Below are positions 7,692-15,804 of a stretch of 64,000 nt of DNA, in pieces. The stretch lies in NCBI RefSeq assembly GCF_005863245.1, contig NZ_VBUT01000006.1:1-64000 (forward strand), given 5' to 3'. Numbering within the stretch: position 1 is the first letter of the stretch; every line of letters begins with the position of its first letter. Position numbers and translations under genes: made by a program. The notes under the pieces are model-generated. The model saw only the letters and a list, made by a program, of their open reading frames with translations, was not told the origin of the DNA and did no database searches. Origin of the DNA: Nocardia cyriacigeorgica. GTDB lineage: Bacteria > Actinomycetota > Actinomycetes > Mycobacteriales > Mycobacteriaceae.

Positions 7692-7897
7692 ATATCGACT
7701 TGTCCCGGGCCGTTTGGTTCAAGAGTAGCCGTAGCACCACCGGCAACGACTGCGTCGAGGTTGCGCATCTCGAGTCCGGCATGGTCGGTCTGCGTGACTC
7801 GAAGAACCCGACCGGCCCGGCATTGCTCTTCGGCCCGGACGGCTGGGATGCGTTCTTGACGGGGGTAACCGCGGGCAAGTTCAACCCGCTCTCCTGA
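7688..7897 (+). CDS. DUF397 protein, partner of XRE regulator
   Basis: A 69-residue protein with the DUF397 pattern: Trp-Phe-Lys-Ser-Ser-Arg-Ser near the N-terminus, Asn-Asp-Cys-Val-Glu-Val-Ala, then Val-Gly-Leu-Arg-Asp-Ser-Lys and a Trp-Asp-Ala-Phe-Leu helix. It overlaps the XRE gene by four bases, so the two are made together. DUF397 proteins are small cytoplasmic partners of WhiJ-type regulators; the mechanism is not settled. Confidence 0.85.
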   Translation: MNIDLSRAVWFKSSRSTTGNDCVEVAHLESGMVGLRDSKNPTGPALLFGPDGWDAFLTGVTAGKFNPLS

Positions 7898-8436
7898 AAC
7901 CCACTGCGGCGGTGACAAGCTGGGCGGCGCCCGGTCGAACGGTGGCGCCCGGCTACTGCACACACAGCCGGTATAGGTTGCGCCCGAACGGGCCGGTGCG
8001 GCGACCTGCCGTGCATCGGCACGGGCGGTGATCCGACCGGCCTGGCACCGCACCGGCAGCACCGCCGCAACCCGTTGGTCTCGTGGCCGGAACGGCCGGA
8101 ATGCCATCTGGATACGATGTGGCAAATCCCGGCCGCGATCGGCGCTCACCTCGTATCGTTGAGGGTGCGACCCGCCGCCAGGAAAACTGTTCGGGCCCAG
8201 CGTATCCCCAGCGTCACGTGTTTTGCCGGTATCTCCACGGGTTACTCCGGTGGCAGGGCGGGGCGATGCCGAGGGACCCGTAGGCGCGGCAGCGGGCCGT
8301 GAATGAGTTTCACCTGCGGTTATGCCGGAGAGCTCCGCCCGGCGCTGCTCGGCTGCTCGTCCCGGCCGTCGAGTGGCGTCCACCCCAGCTCCACAGTCAG
8401 CAGAGGTTCGGTTCGACGAGAAGCAAGGAGACGGTT
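7898..8436. other. Intergenic gap, no gene seen
   Basis: This is a 539-base gap between the DUF397 gene and the endolysin-like gene. Open frames on both strands are Arg/Ala/Pro-rich and look non-coding. The last part holds the AAGGAG ribosome-binding site (8425-8430) of the following gene. I find no tRNA, repeat or convincing terminator. Confidence 0.45.
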
Positions 8437-9843
8437 ATGCAACTGCTGGACTTCTCAGCGAGCCTGATCGACCCGCAGGCGATCGTGGACGCCGGGTACG
8501 CCGGCGTGATCGGCTACTTCTCGGAATCCCGGCCGGGCACCAACTTCGGCGCCAAACCCCTCCGGCGCGACTACTGCGACGCGCTGCGCGCGCACGGCCT
8601 GGAAATCGTCTCCAACTACCAGTACGGCAAGGGCGAAACCTCCGACTGGCTCGGCGGCTACGACGCCGGAGTCCACCACGCCCAGATCGCGGTGCGCTAC
8701 CACACCGAGGCCGGCGGGCCGCCGCGGCGACCCATCTACGCACCGGTCGACGCCAACCCCACCCTTCAGCAGTGGAACGACCTCATCGCGCCGTTCCTGC
8801 GCGGCTGGGCCAGCGTGGTCGGGCTCGAATGGACCGGCATGTACGGCAACGCCCGCTGCATCGAATGGGCGCTGGAAGACGATGTCGCGCGGTGGTTCTG
8901 GCAACACAACTGGTCAGGCGACCCGGCCCTCAACGTCGACCACCCGGCGGCGCATATGCATCAGATCGAGATCGACGCCCGCCAGGTCGGCGGGGTCACC
9001 GTCGATGTGAACACCGTGCTCGAGCCGGACTACGGGCAGTGGTCGCTGGCGGGCGCCGCGCCCAAGCCCGACTACCGTGAGATCAACGAGATCGGAGTAT
9101 CCCCGAACTGGCATTCCCGCGAGGGCGCGCCCGTGCTCTGGTGGCTGCTGCACACCCAGGAAGGCAACGGCACCGCCGAATCGCTGGCGAACTACCTACA
9201 GAACCCGAAGAGCGGCGTCTCCTACCACTACACCGTCGACAACTCGGTCACCGTCGTGGACGTCATCGACACCGATGTCGCGTCCTGGTCGGTGCTCGAC
9301 GCCAACAACCGCTCGATCAACCTGTGCTTCGCCGGCAGCCGCGCGGCCTGGTCGCGGCAGCAGTGGCTCGACAACATGGGTCGCGGAATCGACGTCGCCG
9401 CCTACCTCGCGGTGCAGGACAGCCGCCGCTACGGCTTCCCGGCGCGCATCATCACACCCGCGGAACTCGGTGCCGGACGGCCCGGCATCGCCGACCACTA
9501 CGCGGTCACCGAAGGGCTCGGCGTCGGCTCACACACCGATGTCGGCCCGAACTTCCCCTGGGACGTCTTCTCGGCGGCAATCACCAAGTACGCGAATGGA
9601 GCTGACATGTCCTTCCTCGAAGAAACCCTCACCAACTACCGAGGCGACACCGTCACCGTCGGCACCCTGCTGCACTACCTCGACAAACACGTCGGCCTCA
9701 CCCTCGACCAGGTCGCGGGCCCGGACACCTCCCGAGGCGCCGACTTCCCCGGCTGGGAATCCCTCGGCGGCCGCACCGTCGTCGAAGCCCTCGCCGCCAT
9801 CGGCGAAAAACTCGGCATCGAAGGCTTCGGCAACCGCACCTGA
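8437..9843 (+). CDS. Two-domain endolysin-like protein (DUF1906 hydrolase-like + PGRP amidase)
   Basis: A 468-residue protein starting at the ATG after AAGGAG; an open extension upstream to 8299 looks non-coding. Residues about 1-210 form a DUF1906/Rv2525c-like glycoside-hydrolase-type barrel (Gly-Val-Ile-Gly-Tyr-Phe-Ser-Glu, Tyr-Ala-Pro-Val-Asp, Gly-Leu-Glu-Trp-Thr-Gly-Met-Tyr-Gly). Residues about 225-385 are an N-acetylmuramoyl-L-alanine amidase domain with Trp-Leu-Leu-His-Thr-Gln-Glu-Gly and a later His-Thr-Asp-Val-Gly-Pro, fitting zinc ligands. The last 80 residues are a small helical tail. There is no signal peptide. The architecture recalls mycobacteriophage LysA proteins. No other phage gene is nearby, so it is a domesticated or stray lysin, or it is exported by another route. 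Confidence 0.75.
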   Translation: MQLLDFSASLIDPQAIVDAGYAGVIGYFSESRPGTNFGAKPLRRDYCDALRAHGLEIVSNYQYGKGETSDWLGGYDAGVHHAQIAVRYHTEAGGPPRRPIYAPVDANPTLQQWNDLIAPFLRGWASVVGLEWTGMYGNARCIEWALEDDVARWFWQHNWSGDPALNVDHPAAHMHQIEIDARQVGGVTVDVNTVLEPDYGQWSLAGAAPKPDYREINEIGVSPNWHSREGAPVLWWLLHTQEGNGTAESLANYLQNPKSGVSYHYTVDNSVTVVDVIDTDVASWSVLDANNRSINLCFAGSRAAWSRQQWLDNMGRGIDVAAYLAVQDSRRYGFPARIITPAELGAGRPGIADHYAVTEGLGVGSHTDVGPNFPWDVFSAAITKYANGADMSFLEETLTNYRGDTVTVGTLLHYLDKHVGLTLDQVAGPDTSRGADFPGWESLGGRTVVEALAAIGEKLGIEGFGNRT

Positions 9844-9846
9844 CCC

Positions 9847-9901
9847 CGACGAGGGGTACCGGTGCCATCGGAGCGTCGGCAGTCTCCTGTACCCCTCGTC
9901 G
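9847..9901. terminator. Stem-loop after endolysin-like gene
   Basis: The arms CGACGAGGGGTAC (9847-9859) and GTACCCCTCGTCG (9889-9901) are perfect 13-base inverted copies with a 29-base loop, beginning four bases after the stop codon. There is no T tract, which is common for actinobacterial stem-loop terminators. Confidence 0.55.
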
Positions 9902-10046
9902 CTATTGCGGCAGCTCGGGTGATCCGTTGCGTGCTCGCGTCGGATATGACGTCGGCAAACGATGCCGACCGGATCGCCCGGCCGCGCGAAGTCAGCCGAT
10001 CCCACGCGACCCGATCGAAGGCTCGGCAGCGCCTACCGTCGTCAGG

Positions 10047-11072
10047 TCAGAGGGTGAGCAGGGTTTTGATGGCGCGGCGTTCGTCCATGGCCTTGTAGCC
10101 TTCGGCCGCCCGGTCGAGCGGCAGGGTGAGGTCGAAAACCTTGCCGGGATTGATGTCCCGCCGCCAGATCAGGTCGATGAGCTCTGGGAGGAAGCGGCGC
10201 ACGGGGGCGGGGCCGCCGTGCAGGTGGACCTCGGAGAAGAACAGCTCATCGGCGGGCAGCGCGACGCCTTCGTGCGCGACGCCGACGAAACCGATATGCC
10301 CGCCGGGGCGGGTGGCGCGGATAGCCTGCATCATCGACTCCTGGGTGCCGACCGCCTCGATGACGCTGTGCGCGCCGAGCCCGCCGGTGAGCTCCTTGAT
10401 CGCCGAAACACCCTCGTCACCACGGGTTTCCACGATGTCGGTGGCGCCGAACTCGCGGGCCAGTGCCTGACGGTCGGCGTGGCGGCTCATGGCGATGATC
10501 TGCTCGGCGCCGAGCTGCTTCGCCGCCAGCACACCCATCAGTCCGACAGCGCCGTCACCGACGACGGCCACCGTCTTGCCCGGGCCGACCTCGGCGGCGA
10601 CGGCGGCGAACCAACCGGTGCCGAGCACATCGGAGGCGGCCAGCAGCGAGGGAACCAGCTCGGGATCCGGGTGCCCCGGTGTGGGGACGAGGGTGCCGTC
10701 GGCGTGCGGGATACGCGCCCGCTCGGCCTGAGTGCCGATGCTCCCGGCGACGAACGAACCATGCACACAACGGGATTGGTACCCGGCGCGGCAGATCTCA
10801 CAGGTGTTGTCGGAAATGCAGAACGAGCCGACGACGAAATCGCCGACCTTCAGCGTCCGCACCGCGTCGCCGATCTCCTCCACGACACCGACGTACTCGT
10901 GACCCATGGGGGTGTGGTCGACCGCCTCGACACCCCGATACGGCCACAGATCCGACCCGCAGATACAGGTCGCGGTGATCCGGATGATCGCATCGGTCGG
11001 CTCGATGATCGTCGGGTCCTCCCGGTCGACGACCTGCACGTCACCGGGGGACTGCATCACTACTCCACGCAT
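10047..11072 (-). CDS. Zinc-dependent alcohol dehydrogenase family protein
   Basis: A 341-residue medium-chain dehydrogenase. Catalytic-zinc ligands are visible in Cys-Ile-Cys-Gly-Ser-Asp and Gly-His-Glu-Tyr-Val-Gly-Val-Val. The four structural-zinc cysteines lie in the Cys-x6-Cys-x2-Cys-x7-Cys segment. The nucleotide-binding loop is Gly-Asp-Gly-Ala-Val-Gly-Leu-Met. It should oxidise an alcohol or reduce an aldehyde with NAD(P); substrate unknown. Length is normal. It lies downstream of, and in the same direction as, the MFS exporter, separated by 285 bases, so it may be a separate transcript or part of a detoxification unit under the divergent XRE regulator. Confidence 0.8.
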   Translation of the reverse strand: MRGVVMQSPGDVQVVDREDPTIIEPTDAIIRITATCICGSDLWPYRGVEAVDHTPMGHEYVGVVEEIGDAVRTLKVGDFVVGSFCISDNTCEICRAGYQSRCVHGSFVAGSIGTQAERARIPHADGTLVPTPGHPDPELVPSLLAASDVLGTGWFAAVAAEVGPGKTVAVVGDGAVGLMGVLAAKQLGAEQIIAMSRHADRQALAREFGATDIVETRGDEGVSAIKELTGGLGAHSVIEAVGTQESMMQAIRATRPGGHIGFVGVAHEGVALPADELFFSEVHLHGGPAPVRRFLPELIDLIWRRDINPGKVFDLTLPLDRAAEGYKAMDERRAIKTLLTL

Positions 11073-11357
11073 CGTCGTGGTCCTTTCTCATCGGTTGGTC
11101 AACGGGCGGAACATGGTGGTTGGTGGTCCGAGATCGACTCGGGTTCGGCGGCGGTCGGCGCGTCGAGCGCTGCGCCGGTCCTGCCTTCGCGCGGCAGGCA
11201 TCGAACCGGTCCCGTCGCCGCGTCCGCGCCGCGTGCCTGCGGCGAGCCGCCGGCAGCCGAAAACTCCGGTTCGAGCCGAGCGGTGCACACCAGCCGACAC
11301 CCGGGCGGTACCCGCAGGGAGGTCGAAGAATCGGACATTCAGGGTGGTCGCCACAGC

Positions 11358-13010
11358 TCAGCTCACCCCAACGAGTTCCCGCGCGGGTTCGTGAGCCGGT
11401 CGGCTCGGTGTTTCGCGCGGCCGACGCGGACGGGCGGCCGCCAGCCACGCCACCGGGATCAGCGCCGACGCGGTGATGACGGCGCCGAGCACAGGCGGGC
11501 CGGTGACGCCCAGCGAAGTCGACAGAGTCGTCGCGGCCAGGGCCGAACCGACCGCGGTGCCGAGGTTGAACGCCGCCGTCGCCAGCGACGACGCCAGCCG
11601 CGAGCCGGGACCGGCGAAACCCATGGTCTGGGCGATGAGGATCGGATTGACGCCGAGCCCGGACGCACCGAGCAAGACGACGAGCACCACCACGACCAGC
11701 GAGTGGCTCGCGGTCGCCGCCAACACGAGCAGCATGGCGGAAGTCAGTGCGACCGCGCCCGCGATGGTCGTCAACGGCCACCGATCGCCGAGGCGGCCGC
11801 CGAGCGCGGTACCGCCCAGCGCGCCGACCCCGAAACCGACCAGCACCAACGGCACCGCTGCGGCAGAAATACCGGCGCGGTCGGTCAGCAGCGGGGTGAG
11901 GAAACTGTAGGCGCCGAGGAAACCGGCCTGCGCGAGCACGATCGCCGCGAGCGTCATCCAGACTCGCCACGGCCGCACGGCCGACAATTCCGCACTCACC
12001 GACACCCGGGGGTTCGCGTGTCGCACAGCCGACCCGGCCCCGGACTCAGCCGCCCGCGCGGATAGCTGGGGGTCGCGCGGTGCGGATTTCAGAGCCTCGG
12101 CTGCTGTTGCCCGCGTGGACATCGACGGCGCGACAGCCGGCGCCGATGCGAGCCTTGGCGGTTCGCCTGTGGTGGCCGACGCGGGTATCCGGGGCTTGGC
12201 TGTCGCTGGCGGTGCGGGATCGGCTGCTGCCGCTCGTGTGTACATCGAGGGCTCGGCTGCTGCCGCTGACGGGAGTATCGGAGGCTTGCCTGTGGTGGCC
12301 GACGCGGGCGTCCGGGGCGTAGCCGCTGCCGTCGGTGCTGGTGTCGGGGCCTGCCCTGAGACGATCGGTGTGGGTGTCGGAGGCCCACCGGCTGCGGCCG
12401 AGGCAGGTAGCTGCGGGGGCGCCGCCGAGTCGACGTCCGCCGGTGCGCATCGCCGCACCGCAAGCAGCGCGGGCACCGACAGCGCGGCGAGCATCCAGAA
12501 CGGCCCCCGCCAACCGGTGAGTTGACCGGCGAACGTGCCCAACGGCACCCCGGCGACGACCGCGAGGCTCAGACCGCCCGACATCACCGCCAGCGCTCGC
12601 GCACTCGCGCCGGGCCCGGCGACGGAGGTCGCCAGCACGGCGCCGGTGGCCCAGAAGGTGCCGGTGGCCAGCGCGGTCACCACGCGGGAGACGGTCACCA
12701 CAGTGAAGGAATCGCTCACCGCGGCGACGAGATGCCCGGCGGCGAACACCAGCAGCGCACCGAGCAGCGTGGCCCGCGCGGGCAGGCGCAGCGTCAGCAG
12801 GGCCATCACCGGCGGGCCGACGATCATGCCGACGGCGAACGCGGTGACCAGCAATCCCGCACGCGCGATATCGACGCCCAGATCCGCGGCCACCTCGGGC
12901 AACAGCCCGGCGATCATGAACTCGGTCGTGCCCATCAGGAAGATCCCCGCCGCCAGCACGTACACCAGCGCAGGCAGCCGGGGCGCGGTCCGGGAGGGTT
13001 GCGCGCTCAT
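11358..13010 (-). CDS. MFS drug exporter with repetitive Ala/Pro-rich central loop
   Basis: This 550-residue transporter has about 12 predicted membrane helices in two sets of six. The first half carries Gly-Thr-Thr-Glu-Phe-Met-Ile-Ala-Gly-Leu-Leu-Pro, typical of the DHA1/AraJ-like sugar or drug efflux group. The start at 13010 follows an AGAGGTGAT ribosome-binding site. Between helices 6 and 7 there is an insertion of about 140 residues, rich in Ala, Pro, Thr and Ser, with imperfect internal copies such as Pro-Ala-Ser-Ala-Thr-Thr-Gly-(Lys/Glu)-Pro-Pro. Normal family length is about 400 residues. The insertion is probably a disordered cytoplasmic loop. The gene is divergent from an XRE regulator that probably controls it. 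Confidence 0.8.
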   Translation of the reverse strand: MSAQPSRTAPRLPALVYVLAAGIFLMGTTEFMIAGLLPEVAADLGVDIARAGLLVTAFAVGMIVGPPVMALLTLRLPARATLLGALLVFAAGHLVAAVSDSFTVVTVSRVVTALATGTFWATGAVLATSVAGPGASARALAVMSGGLSLAVVAGVPLGTFAGQLTGWRGPFWMLAALSVPALLAVRRCAPADVDSAAPPQLPASAAAGGPPTPTPIVSGQAPTPAPTAAATPRTPASATTGKPPILPSAAAAEPSMYTRAAAADPAPPATAKPRIPASATTGEPPRLASAPAVAPSMSTRATAAEALKSAPRDPQLSARAAESGAGSAVRHANPRVSVSAELSAVRPWRVWMTLAAIVLAQAGFLGAYSFLTPLLTDRAGISAAAVPLVLVGFGVGALGGTALGGRLGDRWPLTTIAGAVALTSAMLLVLAATASHSLVVVVLVVLLGASGLGVNPILIAQTMGFAGPGSRLASSLATAAFNLGTAVGSALAATTLSTSLGVTGPPVLGAVITASALIPVAWLAAARPRRPRETPSRPAHEPARELVGVS

Positions 13011-13178
13011 ATCACCTCTCGATCTCGGCACGTTCCAGGAACTCGGAGCACGACCTCGCTCCGGCCTCCATGCAACGCCGCGGACCGTGCATGTGGGAGG
13101 CGTAGCTCAGAGGGGTGCCGGCAGTACCCCCTTCGCAGCACCTGGTGACCGGTGGGTGGCGGTCGTAGCCTCACAGGT

Positions 13179-14087
13179 ATGGAGTCCAGCAACCGAGCCG
13201 CCGAGATCGGCCAATTCCTGGCGTCGCGGAGGGCGAAAATCACCCCCGACCAGGTCGGACTGCCGGTATACGACGCCGCCAAACGCCGCGTCCCCGGGCT
13301 GCGGCGGCAAGAGGTCGCCACCCTGGCCGGGCTGTCGGTCGACTACTACACCCAAATCGAACGCGGGAAGGTCACCGGCGTCTCCGAGTCGGTGCTCGAC
13401 GCCATCGCGCGCGCCCTGCATCTCGACGAAGCCGAACGCTCGCACCTGTTCGACCTGCACCGCAACGCCATCATCAGCCCGCAGCGGTCCCGTCCGCGCC
13501 GCACCAAAACCATCCGGCCCGTCGTCCAGCGCATGCTCGACGCGTCGACGGCGCCCGCATTCGTGCGCAACACCCGGCAAGACCTCGTCGGCGCGAACCA
13601 GGTCGGCTACGCGCTGCACTCGCCGCTCTACCCGGACCCGCTGCGTCCCGACCCGAGCCGCCAGGTCAACATCCCCCGGTTCTGTTTCCTCGACCCGCGC
13701 GCCCGCGAATTCTTCCCCGAATGGGATCAGGTGGCCGACGGCATCGTCAACCTGCTGCGCACCGACGCCGGCCGCGACCCCTACGACCGCGGCATCTCCG
13801 ACCTCGTCGGCGAACTGTCCACGCGCAGCGACGAATTCCGGGTGCGCTGGGCCAAACACAATGTGCGGCTGCATCATACGGGCACCAAACGCTTCCACCA
13901 TCCGGTCGTCGGTGATCTCACCCTCGACTGGGAGTCGATGCCGCTGCCTGCCGATCCCGGTCTGTTTCTCACCTTCTACACCGCCGAACCCGGTACCCCG
14001 TCCGCTGACGCGTTGACCCTGCTTGCTGGTTGGGCGGCAACCGAACTCGGGGCCGGTTCCGACGATCGGGCAGTTCGCGGCAGCTAG
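13179..14087 (+). CDS. XRE-family regulator with MmyB-like ligand domain
   Basis: About 302 residues from an ATG at 13179. The N-terminal helix-turn-helix includes Arg-Val-Pro-Gly-Leu-Arg-Arg-Gln-Glu-Val-Ala and Ser-Val-Asp-Tyr-Tyr-Thr-Gln-Ile-Glu-Arg-Gly, the classic motif of the MmyB-type regulators of actinomycetes. The C-terminal domain (from about residue 100) has Asn-Thr-Arg-Gln-Asp-Leu-Val-Gly-Ala-Asn and a Trp-Asp-x-Val-Ala-Asp segment, as in the PAS-like MmyB ligand-binding region. It is divergent from the MFS exporter across 168 bases, so it is the likely local repressor or activator of that gene. Confidence 0.8.
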   Translation: MESSNRAAEIGQFLASRRAKITPDQVGLPVYDAAKRRVPGLRRQEVATLAGLSVDYYTQIERGKVTGVSESVLDAIARALHLDEAERSHLFDLHRNAIISPQRSRPRRTKTIRPVVQRMLDASTAPAFVRNTRQDLVGANQVGYALHSPLYPDPLRPDPSRQVNIPRFCFLDPRAREFFPEWDQVADGIVNLLRTDAGRDPYDRGISDLVGELSTRSDEFRVRWAKHNVRLHHTGTKRFHHPVVGDLTLDWESMPLPADPGLFLTFYTAEPGTPSADALTLLAGWAATELGAGSDDRAVRGS

Positions 14088-14364
14088 ACGGCGGTTCCGC
14101 TTCGACGCCGGCGTAGGGCGCACGGATGCTGGCAGCCGGTGCGCTGTCGGGGCCGCTGTGACCACTCACAGGAGGTGGACACGGGATTCGTTTGTGCGCC
14201 TGCTCGTTTCCTCTGGAGGCTGCCGGAACCGGTCGGAGTGGGATGAGCCGGGAACGTCGCTCAGCGGAGTCGAACGCCAAGTCCGCGTCACGGGTCCCGT
14301 CGTGTCGGCGAAACGCCGTAACCGATTCGTGATCTGTCGGTGCGGTCGCGTAATTTCGCGCGCT

Positions 14365-15375
14365 GTGACCACACCGCCGTCGAACCCGCACGACGCGTAC
14401 TTCCGCCAGGTCTTGGCGCGCCCGGAAAACGCGGAGTCCGAGTTGCGGGCCGCGCTACCGGCGACGATCACGGCCCGGATCGATTGGGCCACATTGGCGT
14501 TGCAGCCGGGGACCTTCGTGTCCGAGGAACTGCGATCCCGCTACAGCGACCTGCTCTACCGGGCTCGCTTCGACGGCCGCGACGCCTACATCTACCTGCT
14601 GATCGAGCACCAATCCAGCAACGACCGTTTCATGGCGCTTCGCATGCTCGAGTATGTGGTGCAGATCTGGAATCAGCACCGCAGGGAAGTGCAGGAACGC
14701 CGTCGCCACGAGCGGCGCGGGAAGACGCGCAGTTCGGCGGCCGACAGCGAGCAGCTGCCGCCGGTGATCCCGCTGGTCGTGCACAGCGGTGAGCCGCGCA
14801 GCTGGGCAGCGCCCACCGACCTGGCCGAACTGATCGACCTCGACCCTGGTGCCGCGGACGATCTGCGCCGGTACCTCCCGCGCTTCCAATTCCTCCTCGA
14901 CGACGTCGCCGCCCTGGACATCGAAGCCCTCCGAGCCCGCGAACTCACCCCGGAGACCAGGGTGATGCTGATGCTGCACAAGATCGCACCAGGCAATACC
15001 AACCTCGGCCACGATATGCTGATACTGGTCGATGACCTGCGGATCCTGGAATCGGACCTGCACCCGTCCACCGACCTGAAAGTGCACTTCCACTATCTGC
15101 TGATAGTCGGAGACACTCCAGAAACCGATCTGGACCAGGTGATCGAGCAACTCGGTCCGCGCGCGAAGGAGGCGATCGTGACTACGGCTGAGCGGTTGAT
15201 GGCCCGGGGGCGCGCCGAAGAGCTCTGTCTGACGCTGCTCGATCTACTGAATATCAAGTTCGGTGAGCTGCCATCGGGGGTTGTGGAGGCTGTCCGTGCG
15301 GCTGATCCGGCTCAGATGCGGGTGTGGACGCGGCGGGTTGTCACCGCGTCGACGATTGAGGATGTTTTCGGCTGA
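14365..15375 (+). CDS. Rpn-family PD-(D/E)XK nuclease (full-length form)
   Basis: This 336-residue protein starts at a GTG with no clear ribosome-binding site; homologous proteins usually begin just before Pro-His-Asp-x-x-Phe, as here. The catalytic core is visible: Asp62 in Tyr-Ser-Asp-Leu-Leu-Tyr, and Glu81-x-Gln83 in Tyr-Leu-Leu-Ile-Glu-His-Gln-Ser-Ser. These match the Rpn/transposase_31 nuclease fold. Rpn proteins are DNA endonucleases linked to recombination and phage defence in E. coli. The C-terminal 65 residues can also be made separately from an in-frame GTG preceded by AAGGAGG. That segment is copied twice more directly downstream. Confidence 0.8.
   Translation: MTTPPSNPHDAYFRQVLARPENAESELRAALPATITARIDWATLALQPGTFVSEELRSRYSDLLYRARFDGRDAYIYLLIEHQSSNDRFMALRMLEYVVQIWNQHRREVQERRRHERRGKTRSSAADSEQLPPVIPLVVHSGEPRSWAAPTDLAELIDLDPGAADDLRRYLPRFQFLLDDVAALDIEALRARELTPETRVMLMLHKIAPGNTNLGHDMLILVDDLRILESDLHPSTDLKVHFHYLLIVGDTPETDLDQVIEQLGPRAKEAIVTTAERLMARGRAEELCLTLLDLLNIKFGELPSGVVEAVRAADPAQMRVWTRRVVTASTIEDVFG
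15178..15375 (+). CDS. Putative intragenic small protein from internal start in rpn gene
   Basis: In frame inside the Rpn gene, AAGGAGG (15166-15172) precedes a GTG (15178) by five bases, a near-ideal translation start. Using it gives a 65-residue protein identical to the Rpn C-terminus, with Thr-Ala-Glu-Arg-Leu-Met-Ala-Arg-Gly and Phe-Gly-Glu-Leu-Pro. The same signal and length recur in the stand-alone copy at 15493. Small intragenic C-terminal proteins that restrain the full-length nuclease have been reported for E. coli Rpn (recalled). Function here is inferred by analogy. Confidence 0.45.
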   Translation: MTTAERLMARGRAEELCLTLLDLLNIKFGELPSGVVEAVRAADPAQMRVWTRRVVTASTIEDVFG

Positions 15376-15492
15376 ACTGGCTCGATCTGTGTCGCGGGGT
15401 GGGTCCGGCGATCTGATGGCCGGTCGTAAGTTGAGCGGGCCGATCTGGACCAGGTGATCGAGCAACTCGGTCCGCGCGCGAAGGAGGCGATC

Positions 15493-15690
15493 GTGACTAC
15501 GGCTGAACGGCTCATGGCCAAGGGGGAGGTGCGTGGGATGTGTTCGGCGCTGCTCAGGCAGCTGGAGTTCAAGTTCGGTCAGCTGCCGCTGGGGGTCGTG
15601 GAGGCTGTTCGAGCGGCCGATCCGGCCGAGCTGCGGCTGTGGGCGCTGCGAGTTCTCACGGCGTCGACGCTGGACGAGATTTTCGCCTGA
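15493..15690 (+). CDS. Stand-alone copy of Rpn C-terminal segment (65 residues)
   Basis: A tandem copy of the 3' end of the Rpn gene, offset by 315 bases. It has the same AAGGAGG-N5-GTG start and the same length (65 residues). The protein keeps Val-Thr-Thr-Ala-Glu-Arg-Leu-Met-Ala, Val-Val-Glu-Ala-Val-Arg-Ala-Ala-Asp-Pro-Ala and the Leu-Thr-Ala-Ser-Thr-Leu ending, but differs in the middle. The frame is open upstream to a GTG at 15454, yet the conserved ribosome-binding site favours the shorter form. It has no nuclease domain, so it cannot act as a nuclease. It may be an inhibitor or recognition module. Confidence 0.5.
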   Translation: MTTAERLMAKGEVRGMCSALLRQLEFKFGQLPLGVVEAVRAADPAELRLWALRVLTASTLDEIFA

Positions 15691-15804
15691 TCCGGCCCAA
15701 CCTGCCCGCGGTCTGGTCCGGCGATCTGATGCTACGTCGTAAGTTGAGCGGCCGATCTGGACTAGGTGATCGAGCAACTCGGTCCGCGCTCGAAGGAGGC
15801 GATC

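Noticed and set aside
11088..11354. Minus-strand 88-residue frame after the MFS gene
   Set aside because: The first residues look plausible but the rest is Arg-rich with mixed third-position composition; no start signal or family.
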